In this document: positions 38,201 to 51,720 of the stretch, one piece after another
How the letters are laid out: the number at the start of each line of letters is the position of its first letter
How positions within the stretch are numbered: position 1 is the first letter of the stretch
Source: Luzula sylvatica
Lineage: Eukaryota > Streptophyta > Magnoliopsida > Poales > Juncaceae
NCBI GenBank assembly: GCA_946800325.1
Contig: OX326956.1
Location: 9,465,167 to 9,529,166 of the forward strand
Direction: 5' to 3'
DNA: 64,000 bases
Program-made: the position numbers and the translations under genes
The notes under the pieces: model-generated
Told to the model about the DNA's origin: nothing
What the model saw: the letters and a program-made list of their open reading frames with translations, nothing else
Database searches by the model: none

Positions 38201-40380
38201 TGAAAAGTTACGTAGTGAAAGATTCGATCCAAACCATCTCAAATACACGTTTTTCAACTCCTTAGAACGTTAAAAGATTGTTTTGAATCGAAAAACAAAC
38301 TTCCTTAGTGTGTGTAAAATTTGGTGAAAAGTTATGTATTAAAAGATACGATACAAATGATCTAAAAACACGTTATTTGAACTCCTCAAAGCGTGAAAAG
38401 ATTGCTATGAATCGAAAAGAAAAGTTTCATAGTGTTTGTACAATTTGGTGAAAAGTTACGTAGTGAAAGATTTGATCAAAACCATCTCAAAAACACGTTA
38501 TTTGAACTCCTCAGAATGTGGAAAGATTGTTTTGAATCGAAAAACAAACTTCCTTAGTTTTTATAAAATTTGGTGAAAGTTTTGTAGTAAAAGATACGAT
38601 ACAAATGATCTAAAAACAAGTTATTTGAACTCCTCAAATGGTAAAAAAATTGCTATGAATTGAAAAGAAAACTTTCTAAGTGTTTGTACAATTTGGTGAA
38701 AAGTTACGTAGTGAAAGATTTGATCCAAACCATCTCAAAAACATGTTATTTGAACTCCTCAGGACGTTAAAATATCGTTTTGAATCGAAAAGCAAACTTT
38801 CTTAGTGTTTATAAAATTTGGTGAAAAGTTATGTAGTAAAAGATACGATACAACTGATCTAAAAACAAGTTATTTGAACTCCTTAAAGCGTGAAAAGATT
38901 GCTATGAATAGAAAAGAAAACTTTCTTAGTGTTTGTACAGTTTGGTGAAAAGTTACGTAGTGAAAGATTCGATCCAAACCATCTCACAAATGCGTTATTT
39001 GAACTCCTTAGAACGTTAAAAGATTGTTTTGAATCGAAAAACAAATTTTCTTAGTGTTTGTAAAATTTGGTGAAAAGTTATGTAGTAAAATATACGATAC
39101 AAATGATCTAAAATCACGTTATATTGACTCCTCAAAGCGTGAAAAGATTGCTATAAATCGAAAAGGAAACTTTCTTTGTGTTTGTACAATTGGGTGAAAA
39201 GTTACGTAGTGAAAGATTCGATCCAAACCAACTCAAAAACACGTTATTTGAACTCCTTAGAACGTTAGAACATTGTTTTGAATCGAAAAACAAACTTTCT
39301 TAGTGTTTGTAAAGTTTGGTGAAAAGTTATGTAGTAAAAGATACGATACAAATGATCTGAAAACAAGTTATTTGAACTCCTCAAATGGTAAAAAGATTGC
39401 GATGAATCGAAAAAAAAACTTTCTAAGTGTTTGTACAATTTGGTGAAAAGTTACGTAGTGAAAGATTCGATCCAAACCATCTCAAAAACATGTTATTTGA
39501 AGTCCTCAGGACGTTAAAAGATCGTTTTGAATCGAAAAGAAAACTTTCTTAGTGTTTATAAAATTTGGTGAAAAGTTATGTAGTAAAAGATACGATACAA
39601 ATGATCTAAAAACAAGTTATTTGAACTCCTCAAAGCGTGAAAAGATAGCTATGAATCGAAAAGAAATCTTTCTTAGTGTTTGTACAATTTGGTGAAAAGT
39701 TATATAGTGAAAGATTTGATCAAAAGCATCTCAAAAACACGTTATTTGAACTCCTCAGAATGTTGAGAGATTGTTTTAAATCGAAAAACAAACTTTCTTA
39801 GTGTTTGTAAAATTTGGTGAAAAGTTTTGTAGTAAAAGATACGATACAAATGATCTAAAAACAAGTTATTTGAACTCGTAAAAGCATGAAAATATTGTTA
39901 TGAATAGAAAAGAAAACTTTCTTAGTGTTTGTACAATTTGGTGAAAAGTTACGTAGTGAAAGATTCGATCCAAACCATCTCAAAAACGCGTTATTTGAAC
40001 TCCTTAGAACGTTAAATGAATGTTTTGAATCGAAAAACAAACTTTCCTAGTGTTTGTAAAATTTGGTGAAAAGTTATGTATTAAAGGATACGTTACAAAT
40101 GATCTAAAAACAAGTTATTTGAACTCCTCAAATGGTAAAAAGATTGCGATAAATCGAAAAGAAAACTTTCGAAGTGTTTGTACAATTTGATGAAAAGTTA
40201 CGTAGTGAAAGATTCGATCCAAACCATCTCAAATACACGTTATTTGAACTCCTTAGAAGGTTAAAAGATTGTTTTGAATCGAAAAACAAACTTCCTTAGT
40301 GTGTGTAAAATTTGGTGAAAAGTTATGTATTAAAAGATACGATACAAATGATCTAAAAACACGTTATTTGAACTCCTCAA
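35270..40380 (+). repeat. Long-range copy of 16,259-21,125 (about 19 kb away)
   Basis: Positions match at offset 19,011 from about 35,270 to 38,340, covering the A-A junction. The offset then becomes 19,257 because the 249 bp dimer deleted at 19,345 is present here. It ends near 40,380, where 'agcgcgaaaag' replaces 'agcgtgaaaag'. The copy includes the border between the first and second HOR domains, so that border is older than this duplication. Private changes include a 4-base loss near 38,252 ('cacgtttttcaact') and 'gttattattaaaag' near 37,338. Confidence 0.82.
36688..36717 (+). other. A-A junction 7 (in the 19 kb long-range copy)
   Basis: Same join, 19,011 bp after junction 6, within the segment re-copied from the first HOR domain. 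It shows that the junction travelled with its surroundings and did not arise again. Confidence 0.85.
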
Positions 40381-41174
40381 AGCGCGAAAAGATTGTTATG
40401 AATCGAAAAGAAAAGTTTCTTAGTGTATGTACAATTTGGTGAAAAGTTACGTAGTGAAAGATTTGATCAAAACCATCTCAAAAACACGTTATTTCAACTC
40501 CTCAGAATGTGGAAAGATCGTTTTGAATCGAAAAGCAAACTTCCTTAGTTTTTATAAAATTTGGTGAAAAGTTTTGTGGTAAAAGATACGATACAAATGA
40601 TCTAAAAACAAGTTATTTGAACTCCTCAAATGGTAAAAAGATTGCTATGAATAGAAAAGAAAATTTTCTTAGTGTTTGTACAATTTGGTGAAAAGTTACG
40701 TAGTGAAAGATTCGATCCAAACCATCTCAAAAACATGTTATTTGAACTCCTCAGAACGTTAACAGATCGTTTTGAATCGAAAAGCAAACTTTCTTAGTGT
40801 TTATAAAATTTGGTGAAAAGTTATGTAGTAAAATATACGATACAAATGATCTAAAAACAAGTTATTTGAACTCCTCAAAGCGTGAAAAGATTGCTATGAA
40901 TCGAAAAGAAAAGTTTCTTAGTGTTTGTACAATTTGGTGAAAAGTTACGTAGTGAAAGATTTGATCAAAACCATCCCAAAAACACATTATTTGAACTCCT
41001 CAGAATGTGGAAAGATTGTTTTGAATCGAAAAACAAACTTCCTTAGTGTTTATAAAATTTGGTGAAAAGTTTTGTAGTAAAAGATGCGATACAAATGATC
41101 TAAAAACAACTTATTTGAACTCCTCAAAGCATGAAAAGATTGCTATGAATCGAAAAGAAAACTTTCTTAGTGTT
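40381..41174 (+). repeat. Linker dimers between HOR domains
   Basis: A/B units here carry second-domain tags ('agcgcgaaaag', 'ttttgtggtaaaag', 'aacatg') up to about 40,860. They then switch to 'agcgtg...aaaagtttcttag' and 'gatgcgat' (41,083), which recurs in the 3,986 bp HOR at 45,314. No unique sequence is present. Confidence 0.72.
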
Positions 41175-41508
41175 TGTACAATTTGGTGAAAAGTTACGTA
41201 GTGAAAGATTCGATTCAAACCGTCTCAAAAACACGTTATTTGAACTCCTTAGAATGTTAAAAGATTGTTTTGAATCGAAATACAAATTTTCTTAGTGTTT
41301 GTAAAATTTGGTGAAAAGTTATGTAGTAAAAGATAGGATACAAATGATCTAAAATCACGTTATATTGACACCTCAAATTGTGAAAAGATTGCTATAAATC
41401 GAAAAGGAAACTATCTTTGTGTTTGTACAATTGGGTGAATAGTTACGTAGTGAAAGATTCGATCCAAACCAACTCAAAAACACGTTATTTGAACTCCTTA
41501 GAACGTTA
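41175..41508 (+). repeat. Landmark block L, copy 2 (first part)
   Basis: 'caaaccgtctc', 'gaaatacaa', 'gataggata' (41,332) and 'gggtgaatagtta' appear in the same order as at the window start. The dimer carrying 'gataggata' is absent from the next HOR copies: at 45,490 the sequence passes from 'tagaatgtta' straight to 'gaacattg', joining what here are two points 249 bp apart. Confidence 0.8.
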
Positions 41509-44500
41509 GAACATTGTTTTGAATCGAAAAACAAACTTTCTCAGTGTTTGTAAAGTTTGGTGAAAAGTTATGTAGTAAAAGAGACGATACAAATGATCTA
41601 AAAACAAGTTATTTGAACTCCTCAAATGGTAAAATGATTGCGATGAATCGAAAAGAAAACTTTCTAAGTGTTTGTACAATTTGGTGAAAAGTTACGTAGT
41701 GAAAGATTCGATCCAAACCATCTCAAAAGCATGTTATTTGAACTCCTCAGGACGTTAAAAGATCGTTTTGAATCGAAAAGCAAACTTTCTTAGTGTTTAT
41801 CAAATTTGGTGATTATGTAGTAAAAGATACGATACAAATGATCTAAAAACAAGTTATTTGAACTCCTTAAAGCGTGAAAAGATTGCTATGAATAGAAAAG
41901 AAAACTTTCTTAGTGTTTGTACAATTTGGTGAAAAGTCACGTAGTGAAAGATTCGATCCAAACCATCTCAAAAACGGGTTATTTGAACTCCTTAGAACGT
42001 TAAAAGAATGTTTTGAATCGAAAAACAAACTTTCCTAGTGTTTGTAAAATTTGGTGAAAAGTTATGTATTAAAGGATACGTTACAAATGATCTAAAAACA
42101 AGTTATTTGAACTCCTCAAATGGTAAAAAGATTGCGATGAATCGAAAAGAAAACTTTCGAAGTGTTTGTACAACTTGATGAAAAGTTACGTAGTGAAAGA
42201 TTCGATCCAAACCATCTCAAATACACGTTATTTGAACTCCTTAGTACGTTAAAAGATTGTTTTGAATCGAAAAACAAACTTCCTTAGTGTGTGTAAAATT
42301 TGGTGAAAAGTTATGTATTAAAAGATACGATACAAATGATCTAAAAACACGTTATTTGAACTCCTCAAAGCGCGAAAAGATTGCTATGAATCGAAAAGAA
42401 AAGTTTCATAGTGTATGTACAATTTGGTGAAAAGTTACGTAGTGAAAGATTTGATCAAAACCATCTCAAAAACACGTTATTTGAACTCCTCAGAATGTGG
42501 AAAGATCGTTTTGAATCGAAAAGCAAACTTCCTTAGTTTTTATAAAATTTGGTGAAAAGTTTTGTGGTAAAAGATACGATACAAATGATCTAAAAACAAG
42601 TTATTTGAACTCCTCAAATGGTAAAAAGATTGCTATGAATAGAAAAGAAAACTTTCTTAGTGTTTGTACAATTTGGTGAAAAGTTACGTAGTGAAAGATT
42701 CGATCCAAACCATCTCAAAAACATGTTATTTGAACTCCTCGGAACGTTAAAAGATCGTTTTGAATCGAAAAGCAAACTTTCTTAGTGTTTATAAAATTTG
42801 GTGAAAAGTTATGTAATAAAATATACGATACAAATGATCTAAAAACAAGTTATTTAAACTCCTTAAAGCGTGAAAAGATTGCTATGAATAGAAAAGAAAA
42901 CTTTGCTAGTGTTTGTACAGTTTGGTGAAAAATTACGTAGTGAAAGATTCGATCGAAACCATCTCAAAAACGGGTTATTTGAACTCCTTAGAACGTTAAA
43001 AGAATGTTTTGAATCGAAAAACAAACTTTCCTAGTGTTTGTAAAATTTGGTGAAAAGTTATGTATTAAAGGATACGTTACAAATGATCTAAAAACAAGTT
43101 ATTTGAACTCCTCAAATGGTAAAAAGATTGCGATAAATCGAAAAGAAAACTTTCGAAGTGTTTGTACAATTTGATGAAAAGTTACGTAGTGAAAGATTCG
43201 ATCCAAACCATCTCAAATACACGTTATTTGAACTCCTTAGAAGGTTAAAAGATTGTTTTGAATCGAAAAACAAACTTCCTTAGTGTGTGTAAAATTTGGT
43301 GAAAAGTTATGTATTAAAAGATACGATACAAATGATCTAAAAACACGTTATTTGAACTCCTCAAAGCGCGAAAAGATTGCTATGAATCGAAAAGAAAAGT
43401 TTCTTAGTGTATGTACAATTTGGTGAAAAGTTACGTAGTGAAAGATTTGATCAAAACCATCTCAAAAACACGTTATTTGAACTCCTCAGAATGTGGAAAG
43501 ATTGTTTTGAATCGAAAAGCAAACTTCCTTAGTTTTTATAAAATTTGGTGAAAAGTTTTGTGGTAAAAGATACGATACAAATGATCTAAAAACAAGTTAT
43601 TTGAACTCCTCAAATGGTAAAAAGATTGCTATGAATAGAAAAGAAAACTTTCTTACTGTTTGTACAATTTGGTGAAAAGTTACGTAGTGAAAGATTCGAT
43701 CCAAACCATCTCAAAAACATGTTATTTGAACTCCTCAGAACGTTAAAAGATCGTTTTGAATCGAAAAGCAAACTTTCTTAGTGTTTATAAAATTTGGTGA
43801 AAAGTTATGTAGTAAAATATACGATACAAATGATCTAAAAACAAGTTATTTGAACTCCTTAAAGCGTGAAAAGATTGCTATGAATAGAAAAGAAAACTTT
43901 GCTAGTGTTTGTACAGTTTGGTGAAAATTTACGTAGTGAAAGATTCGATCGAAACCATCTCAAAAACGGGTTATTTGAACTCCTTAGAACGTTAAAAGAA
44001 TGTTTTGAATCGAAAAACAAACTTTCCTAGTGTTTGTAAAATTTGGTGAAAAGTTATGTATTAAAGGATACGTTACAAATGATCTAAAAACAAGTTATTT
44101 GAACTCCTCAAATGGTAAAAAGATTGCTATAAATCGAAAAGAAAAGTTTCTTAGTGTTTGTACAATTTGGTGAAAAGTTACGTAGTGAAAGATTTGATCA
44201 AAACCATCTCAAAAACACGTTATTTGAACTCCTCAGAATGTGGAAAGATCGTTTTGAATCGAAAAGCAAACTTCCATAGTGTTTATAAAATTTGGTGAAA
44301 AGTTATGTAGTAAAAGATACGATACAAATGATCTAAAAACAAGTTATTTGAACTCCTCAAAGCGTGAAAAGATTGCTATGAATCGAAAAGAAAACTTTCT
44401 TAGTGTTTGTACAATTTGGTGAAAAGTTATATAGTGAAAGATTTGATCAAAAGCATCCCAAAAACACGTTATTTGAACTCCTCAGAATGCTGAGAGATTG

Positions 44501-45490
44501 TTTTGAATCGAAAAACAAACTTTCTTAGTGTTTGCAAAATTTGGTGAAAAGTTTTTGTAGTAAAAGATACGATACAAATGATCTAAAAACAAGTTATTTG
44601 AACTCCTCAAAGCATGAAAAGATTGTAATGAATAGAAAAGAAAACTTTCTTAGTGTTTGTACAATTTGGTGAAAAGTTACGTAGTGAAAGTTTCGATCCA
44701 AACCATCTCAAAAACGCGTTATTTGAACTCCTTAGAACGTTAAAAGAATATTTTGAATCGAAAAACAAACTTTCCTAGTGTTTGTAAAATTTGGTGAAGA
44801 GTTATGTATTAAAGGATACGTTACAAATGATCTAAAAACAAGTTATTTGAACCCCTCAAATGATTAAAAAGAATGCGATGAATCGAAAAGAAAACTTTCG
44901 AAGTGTTTGTACAATTTGATGAAAAGTTACGTAGTGAAAGATTCGATCCAAACCATCTCAAATACACGTTATTTGAACTCCTTAGAACGTTAAAAGATTG
45001 TTTTGAATCGAAAAACAAACTTCCTTAGTGTGTGTAAAATTTGGTGAAAAGTTATGTATTAAAAGATACGATACAAATGATCTAAAAACACGTTATTTGA
45101 ACTCCTCAAAGCGTGAAAAGATTGCTATGAATCGAAAAGAAAAGTTTCTTAGTGTTTGTACAATTTGGTGAAAAGTTACGTAGTGAAAGATTTGATCAAA
45201 ACCATCCCAAAAACACGTTATTTGAACTCCTCAGAATGTGGAAAGATTGTTTTGAATCGAAAAACAAACTTCCTTAGTGTTTATAAAATTTGGTGAAAAG
45301 TTTTGTAGTAAAAGATGCGATACAAATGATCTAAAAATAAGTTATTTGAACTCCTCAAAACTTGAAAAGATTGCTATGAATCGAAAAGAAAACTTTCTTA
45401 GTGTTTGTACAATTTGGTGAAAAGTTACGTAGTGAAAGATTCGATTCAAACCGTCTCAAAAACACGTTATTTGAACTCCTTAGAATGTTA
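41509..45490 (+). repeat. 3,986 bp HOR, copy 1 (3,982 bp here)
   Basis: This 32-monomer unit has its anchor 'acattg' at 41,511, 45,493 and 49,479. It is 4 bp short because of a deletion near 41,811 ('ggtgattatgtag' for 'ggtgaaaagttatgtag'). It contains an inner 996 bp repeat ('agcgcg' at 42,369 and 43,365) and an abrupt switch of B type near 44,130-44,145. A 'aaatgattaaaaag' B unit near 44,860 is unique to this HOR. Differences from copy 2 cluster in the first 600 bp. Confidence 0.87.
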
Positions 45491-48400
45491 GAACATTGTT
45501 TTGAATCGAAAAACAAACTTTCTCAGTGTTTGTAAAGTTTGGTGAAAAGTTATGTAGTAAAAGAGACGATACAAATGATCTAAAAACAAGTTATTTGAAC
45601 TCCTCAAATGGTAAAAAGATTGCGATGAATCGAAGAGAAAACTTTCTAAGTGTTTGTACAATTTGGTGAAAAGTTACGTAGTGAAAGATTCGATCCAAAC
45701 CATCTCAAAAGCATGTTATTTGAACTCCTCAGGACGTTAAAAGATCGTTTTGAATCGAAAAGCAAACTTTCTTAGTGTTTATCAAATTTGGTGAAAAGTT
45801 ATGTAGTAAAAGATACGATACAAATGATCTAAAAACAAGTTATTTGAACTCCTTAAAGCGTGAAAAGATTGCTATGAATAGAAAAGAAAACTTTCTTAGT
45901 GTTTGTACAATTTGGTGAAAAGTTACGTAGTGAAAGATTCGATCCAAACCATCTCAAAAACAGGTTATTTGAACTCCTTAGAACGTTAAAAGAATGTTTT
46001 GAATCGAAAAACAAACTTTCCTAGTGTTTGTAAAATTTGGTGAAAAGTTATGTATTAAAGGATACGTTACAAATGATCTAAAAACAAGTTATTTGAACTC
46101 CTCAAATGGTAAAAAGATTGCGATGAATCGAAAAGAAAACTTTCGAAGTGTTTGTACAACTTGATGAAAAGTTACGTAGTGAAAGATTCGATCCAAACCA
46201 TCTCAAATACACGTTATTTGAACTCCTTAGTACGTTAAAAGATTGTTTTGAATCGAAAAACAAACTTCCTTAGTGTGTGTAAAATTTGGTGAAAAGTTAT
46301 GTATTAAAAGATACGATACAAATGATCTAAAAACACGTTATTTGAACTCCTCAAAGCGCGAAAAGATTGCTATGAATCGAAAAGAAAAGTTTCATAGTGT
46401 ATGTACAATTTGGTGAAAAGTTACGTAGTGAAAGATTTGATCAAAACCATCTCAAAAACACGTTATTTGAACTCCTCAGAATGTGGAAAGATCGTTTTGA
46501 ATCGAAAAGCAAACTTCCTTAGTTTTTATAAAATTTGGTGAAAAGTTTTGTGGTAAAAGATACGATACAAATGATCTAAAAACAAGTTATTTGAACTCCT
46601 CAAATGGTAAAAAGATTGCTATGAATAGAAAAGAAAACTTTCTTAGTGTTTGTACAATTTGGTGAAAAGTTACGTAGTGAAAGATTCGATCCAAACCATC
46701 TCAAAAACATGTTATTTGAACTCCTCGGAACGTTAAAAGATCGTTTTGAATCGAAAAGCAAACTTTCTTAGTGTTTATAAAATTTGGTGAAAAGTTATGT
46801 AATAAAATATACGATACAAATGATCTAAAAACAAGTTATTTAAACTCCTTAAAGCGTGAAAAGATTGCTATGAATAGAAAAGAAAACTTTGCTAGTGTTT
46901 GTACAGTTTGGTGAAAAATTACGTAGTGAAAGATTCGATCGAAACCATCTCAAAAACGGGTTATTTGAACTCCTTAGAACGTTAAAAGAATGTTTTGAAT
47001 CGAAAAACAAACTTTCCTAGTGTTTGTAAAATTTGGTGAAAAGTTATGTATTAAAGGATACGTTACAAATGATCTAAAAACAAGTTATTTGAACTCCTCA
47101 AATGGTAAAAAGATTGCGATAAATCGAAAAGAAAACTTTCGAAGTGTTTGTACAATTTGATGAAAAGTTACGTAGTGAAAGATTCGATCCAAACCATCTC
47201 AAATACACGTTATTTGAACTCCTTAGAAGGTTAAAAGATTGTTTTGAATCGAAAAACAAACTTCCTTAGTGTGTGTAAAATTTGGTGAAAAGTTATGTAT
47301 TAAAAGATACGATACAAATGATCTAAAAACACGTTATTTGAACTCCTCAAAGCGCGAAAAGATTGCTATGAATCGAAAAGAAAAGTTTCTTAGTGTATGT
47401 ACAATTTGGTGAAAAGTTACGTAGTGAAAGATTTGATCAAAACCATCTCAAAAACACGTTATTTGAACTCCTCAGAATGTGGAAAGATTGTTTTGAATCG
47501 AAAAGCAAACTTCCTTAGTTTTTATAAAATTTGGTGAAAAGTTTTGTGGTAAAAGATACGATACAAATGATCTAAAAACAAGTTATTTGAACTCCTCAAA
47601 TGGTAAAAAGATTGCTATGAATAGAAAAGAAAACTTTCTTACTGTTTGTACAATTTGGTGAAAAGTTACGTAGTGAAAGATTCGATCCAAACCATCTCAA
47701 AAACATGTTATTTGAACTCCTCAGAACGTTAAAAGATCGTTTTGAATCGAAAAGCAAACTTTCTTAGTGTTTATAAAATTTGGTGAAAAGTTATGTAGTA
47801 AAATATACGATACAAATGATCTAAAAACAAGTTATTTGAACTCCTTAAAGCGTGAAAAGATTGCTATGAATAGAAAAGAAAACTTTGCTAGTGTTTGTAC
47901 AGTTTGGTGAAAATTTACGTAGTGAAAGATTCGATCGAAACCATCTCAAAAACGGGTTATTTGAACTCCTTAGAACGTTAAAAGAATGTTTTGAATCGAA
48001 AAACAAACTTTCCTAGTGTTTGTAAAATTTGGTGAAAAGTTATGTATTAAAGGATACGTTACAAATGATCTAAAAACAAGTTATTTGAACTCCTCAAATG
48101 GTAAAAAGATTGCTATAAATCGAAAAGAAAAGTTTCTTAGTGTTTGTACAATTTGGTGAAAAGTTACGTAGTGAAAGATTTGATCAAAACCATCTCAAAA
48201 ACACGTTATTTGAACTCCTCAGAATGTGGAAAGATCGTTTTGAATCGAAAAGCAAACTTCCATAGTGTTTATAAAATTTGGTGAAAAGTTATGTAGTAAA
48301 AGATACGATACAAATGATCTAAAAACAAGTTATTTGAACTCCTCAAAGCGTGAAAAGATTGCTATGAATCGAAAAGAAAACTTTCTTAGTGTTTGTACAA

Positions 48401-49476
48401 TTTGGTGAAAAGTTATATAGTGAAAGATTTGATCAAAAGCATCCCAAAAACACGTTATTTGAACTCCTCAGAATGCTGAGAGATTGTTTTGAATCGAAAA
48501 ACAAACTTTCTTAGTGTTTGCAAAATTTGGTGAAAAGTTTTTGTAGTAAAAGATACGATACAAATGATCTAAAAACAAGTTATTTGAACTCCTCAAAGCA
48601 TGAAAAGATTGTAATGAATAGAAAAGAAAACTTTCTTAGTGTTTGTACAATTTGGTGAAAAGTTACGTAGTGAAAGTTTCGATCCAAACCATCTCAAAAA
48701 CGCGTTATTTGAACTCCTTAGAACGTTAAAAGAATATTTTGAATCGAAAAACAAACTTTCCTAGTGTTTGTAAAATTTGGTGAAGAGTTATGTATTAAAG
48801 GATACGTTACAAATGATCTAAAAACAAGTTATTTGAACCCCTCAAATGATTAAAAAGAATGCGATGAATCGAAAAGAAAACTTTCGAAGTGTTTGTACAA
48901 TTTGATGAAAAGTTACGTAGTGAAAGATTCGATCCAAACCATCTCAAATACACGTTATTTGAACTCCTTAGAACGTTAAAAGATTGTTTTGAATCGAAAA
49001 ACAAACTTCCTTAGTGTGTGTAAAATTTGGTGAAAAGTTATGTATTAAAAGATACGATACAAATGATCTAAAAACACGTTATTTGAACTCCTCAAAGCGT
49101 GAAAAGATTGCTATGAATCGAAAAGAAAAGTTTCTTAGTGTTTGTACAATTTGGTGAAAAGTTACGTAGTGAAAGATTTGATCAAAACCATCCCAAAAAC
49201 ACGTTATTTGAACTCCTCAGAATGTGGAAAGATTGTTTTGAATCGAAAAACAAACTTCCTTAGTGTTTATAAAATTTGGTGAAAAGTTTTGTAGTAAAAG
49301 ATGCGATACAAATGATCTAAAAATAAGTTATTTGAACTCCTCAAAACTTGAAAAGATTGCTATGAATCGAAAAGAAAACTTTCTTAGTGTTTGTACAATT
49401 TGGTGAAAAGTTACGTAGTGAAAGATTCGATTCAAACCGTCTCAAAAACACGTTATTTGAACTCCTTAGAATGTTA
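45491..49476 (+). repeat. 3,986 bp HOR, copy 2
   Basis: This is nearly identical to copy 1 from about 46,100 on, and to copy 3 as far as that goes. It shares 'cgaagagaaaac' (near 45,632 and 49,618) and 'aacaggtt' with copy 3 but not with copy 1, so copies 2 and 3 are the closer pair at this end. There is no A-A or B-B break. Confidence 0.88.
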
Positions 49477-50215
49477 GAACATTGTTTTGAATCGAAAAAC
49501 AAACTTTCTCAGTGTTTGTAAAGTTTGGTGAAAAGTTATGTAGTAAAAGAGACGATACAAATGATCTAAAAACAAGTTATTTGAACTCCTCAAATGGTAA
49601 AAAGATTGCGATGAATCGAAGAGAAAACTTTCTAAGTGTTTGTACAATTTGGTGAAAAGTTACGTAGTGAAAGATTCGATCCAAACCATCTCAAAAGCAT
49701 GTTATTTGAACTCCTCAGGACGTTAAAAGATCGTTTTGAATCGAAAAGCAAACTTTCTTAGTGTTTATCAAATTTGGTGAAAAGTTATGTAGTAAAAGAT
49801 ACGATACAAATGATCTAAAAACAAGTTATTTGAACTCCTTAAAGCGTGAAAAGATTGCTATGAATAGAAAAGAAAACTTTCTTAGTGTTTGTACAATTTG
49901 GTGAAAAGTTACGTAGTGAAAGATTCGATCCAAACCATCTCAAAAACAGGTTATTTGAACTCCTTAGAACGTTAAAAGAATGTTTTGAATCGAAAAACAA
50001 ACTTTCCTAGTGTTTGTAAAATTTGGTGAAAAGTTATGTATTAAAGGATACGTTACAAATGATCTAAAAACAAGTTATTTGAACTCCTCAAATGGTAAAA
50101 AGATTGCGATGAATCGAAAAGAAAACTTTCGAAGTGTTTGTACAACTTGATGAAAAGTTACGTAGTGAAAGATTCGATCCAAACCATCTCAAATACACGT
50201 TATTTGAACTCCTTA
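49477..50215 (+). repeat. 3,986 bp HOR, partial copy 3
   Basis: This matches copy 2 for about 740 bp at offset 3,986. It ends near 50,215, where 'ttagaacg' replaces 'ttagtacg' and the next B unit has 'ttatttaaactcct' with 'aaacctttc', forms seen near 2,300 in the first domain. Confidence 0.82.
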
Positions 50216-51720
50216 GAACGTTAAAAGATTGTTTTGAATCGAAAAACAAACTTCCTTAGTGTGTGTAAAATTTGGTGAAAAGTTATGTATTAAAAGATAC
50301 GATACAAATGATCTAAAAACACGTTATTTAAACTCCTCAAAGCGTGAAAAGATTGCAATGAATCGAAAAGAAACCTTTCTTAGTGTTTGTACAATTTGGT
50401 GAAAAGTTACGTAGTGAAAGATTTGATCAAAACCATCTCAAAAACACGTTATTTGAACTCCTCAGAATGTGGAAAGATTGTTTTGAATCGAAAAACAAAC
50501 TTCCTTAGTGTTTATAAAATTTGGTGAAAAGTTTTGTAGTAAAAGATACGATACAAATGATCTAAAAACAAGTTATTTGAACTCCTCAAAGCATGAAAAT
50601 ATTGCTATGAATCGAAAAGAAAACTTTCTTAGCGTTTGTACAATTTGGTGAAAAGTTACGTAGTGAAATATTCGATTCAAACCATCTCAAAAACACGTTA
50701 TTTGAACTCCTTAGAACGTTAAAAGATTGATTTGAATCGAAAAACAAATTTTCTTAGTGTTTGTAAAATTTAGAGAAAAGTTATGTAGTAAAAGATACGA
50801 TACAAATGATCTAAAATCACGTTATATTGACTCTTCAAAGCGTGAAAAGATTGCTATAAATCGAAAAGGAAACTTTCTTTGTGTTTGTACAATTGGGTGA
50901 AAAGTTACGTAGTTAAAGATTCGATCCAAACCATCTCAAAAACACGTTATTTGAACTCCTCAGAACGTTAGAAGATTGTTTTGAATCGAAAAACAAACTT
51001 TCTTAGTGTTTGTAAAGTTTGGTGAAAAGTGATGTAGTAAAAGATACGATACAAATTATCTCAAAACAAGTTATTTGAACTCCTCAAATGGTAAAAAGAT
51101 TGCGATGAATCGAAAAGAAAATTTCTAAGTGTTTGTACAATTTGGTGAAAAGTTACGTAGTGAAATATTCGATCCAAACCATATAAAAAACATGTTATTT
51201 GAACTCCTCAGAACGTTAAAAGATCGTTTTGAATCGAAAAGCAAACTTTCTTAGTGTTTATAAAATTTGGTGAAAAGTTATGTAGTAAAAGATACGATAC
51301 AAATTATCTAAAAACAAGTTATTTGAACTCCTCAAAGCGTGAAAAGATTGCTATGAATCGAAAAAAAAACTTTCTTAGTGTTTGTACAATTTGGTGAAAA
51401 GTTATATAGTGAAAGATTTGATCAAAAGCATCTCAAAAACACGTTATTTGAACTCCTCAGAATGTGGAAATATTGTTTTGAATCGAAAAACAAACTTCCT
51501 TAGTGTTTATAAAATTTGGTGAAAAGTTTTGTAGTAAAAGATACGATACAAATGATCTAAAATCAAGTTATTTGAACTCCTCAAATGGTAAAAAGATTGC
51601 GATGAATCGAAAAGAAAACTTTCGAAGTGTTTGTACAATTTGATGAAAAGTTACGTAGTGAAAGATTCGATCCAAACCATCTCAAATACACGTTTTTTGA
51701 ACTCCTTAGAACGTTAAAAG
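50216..51720 (+). repeat. Diverged segment resembling 2,195-3,235
   Basis: From about 50,216 to 51,250 the order of variants follows the sequence 48,021 bp upstream, including 'ttatttaaactcct', the 'gattgatttgaatcg' A and the 'catataaaaaacatg' A. The A-A junction that follows there is not present here: the A unit is followed normally by B. Many private changes occur ('tagagaaaag', 'aaagtgatgtag', 'acaaattatctc'), so this is an older relative. It ends with an 'atacacg' A passing into the landmark block. Confidence 0.72.
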
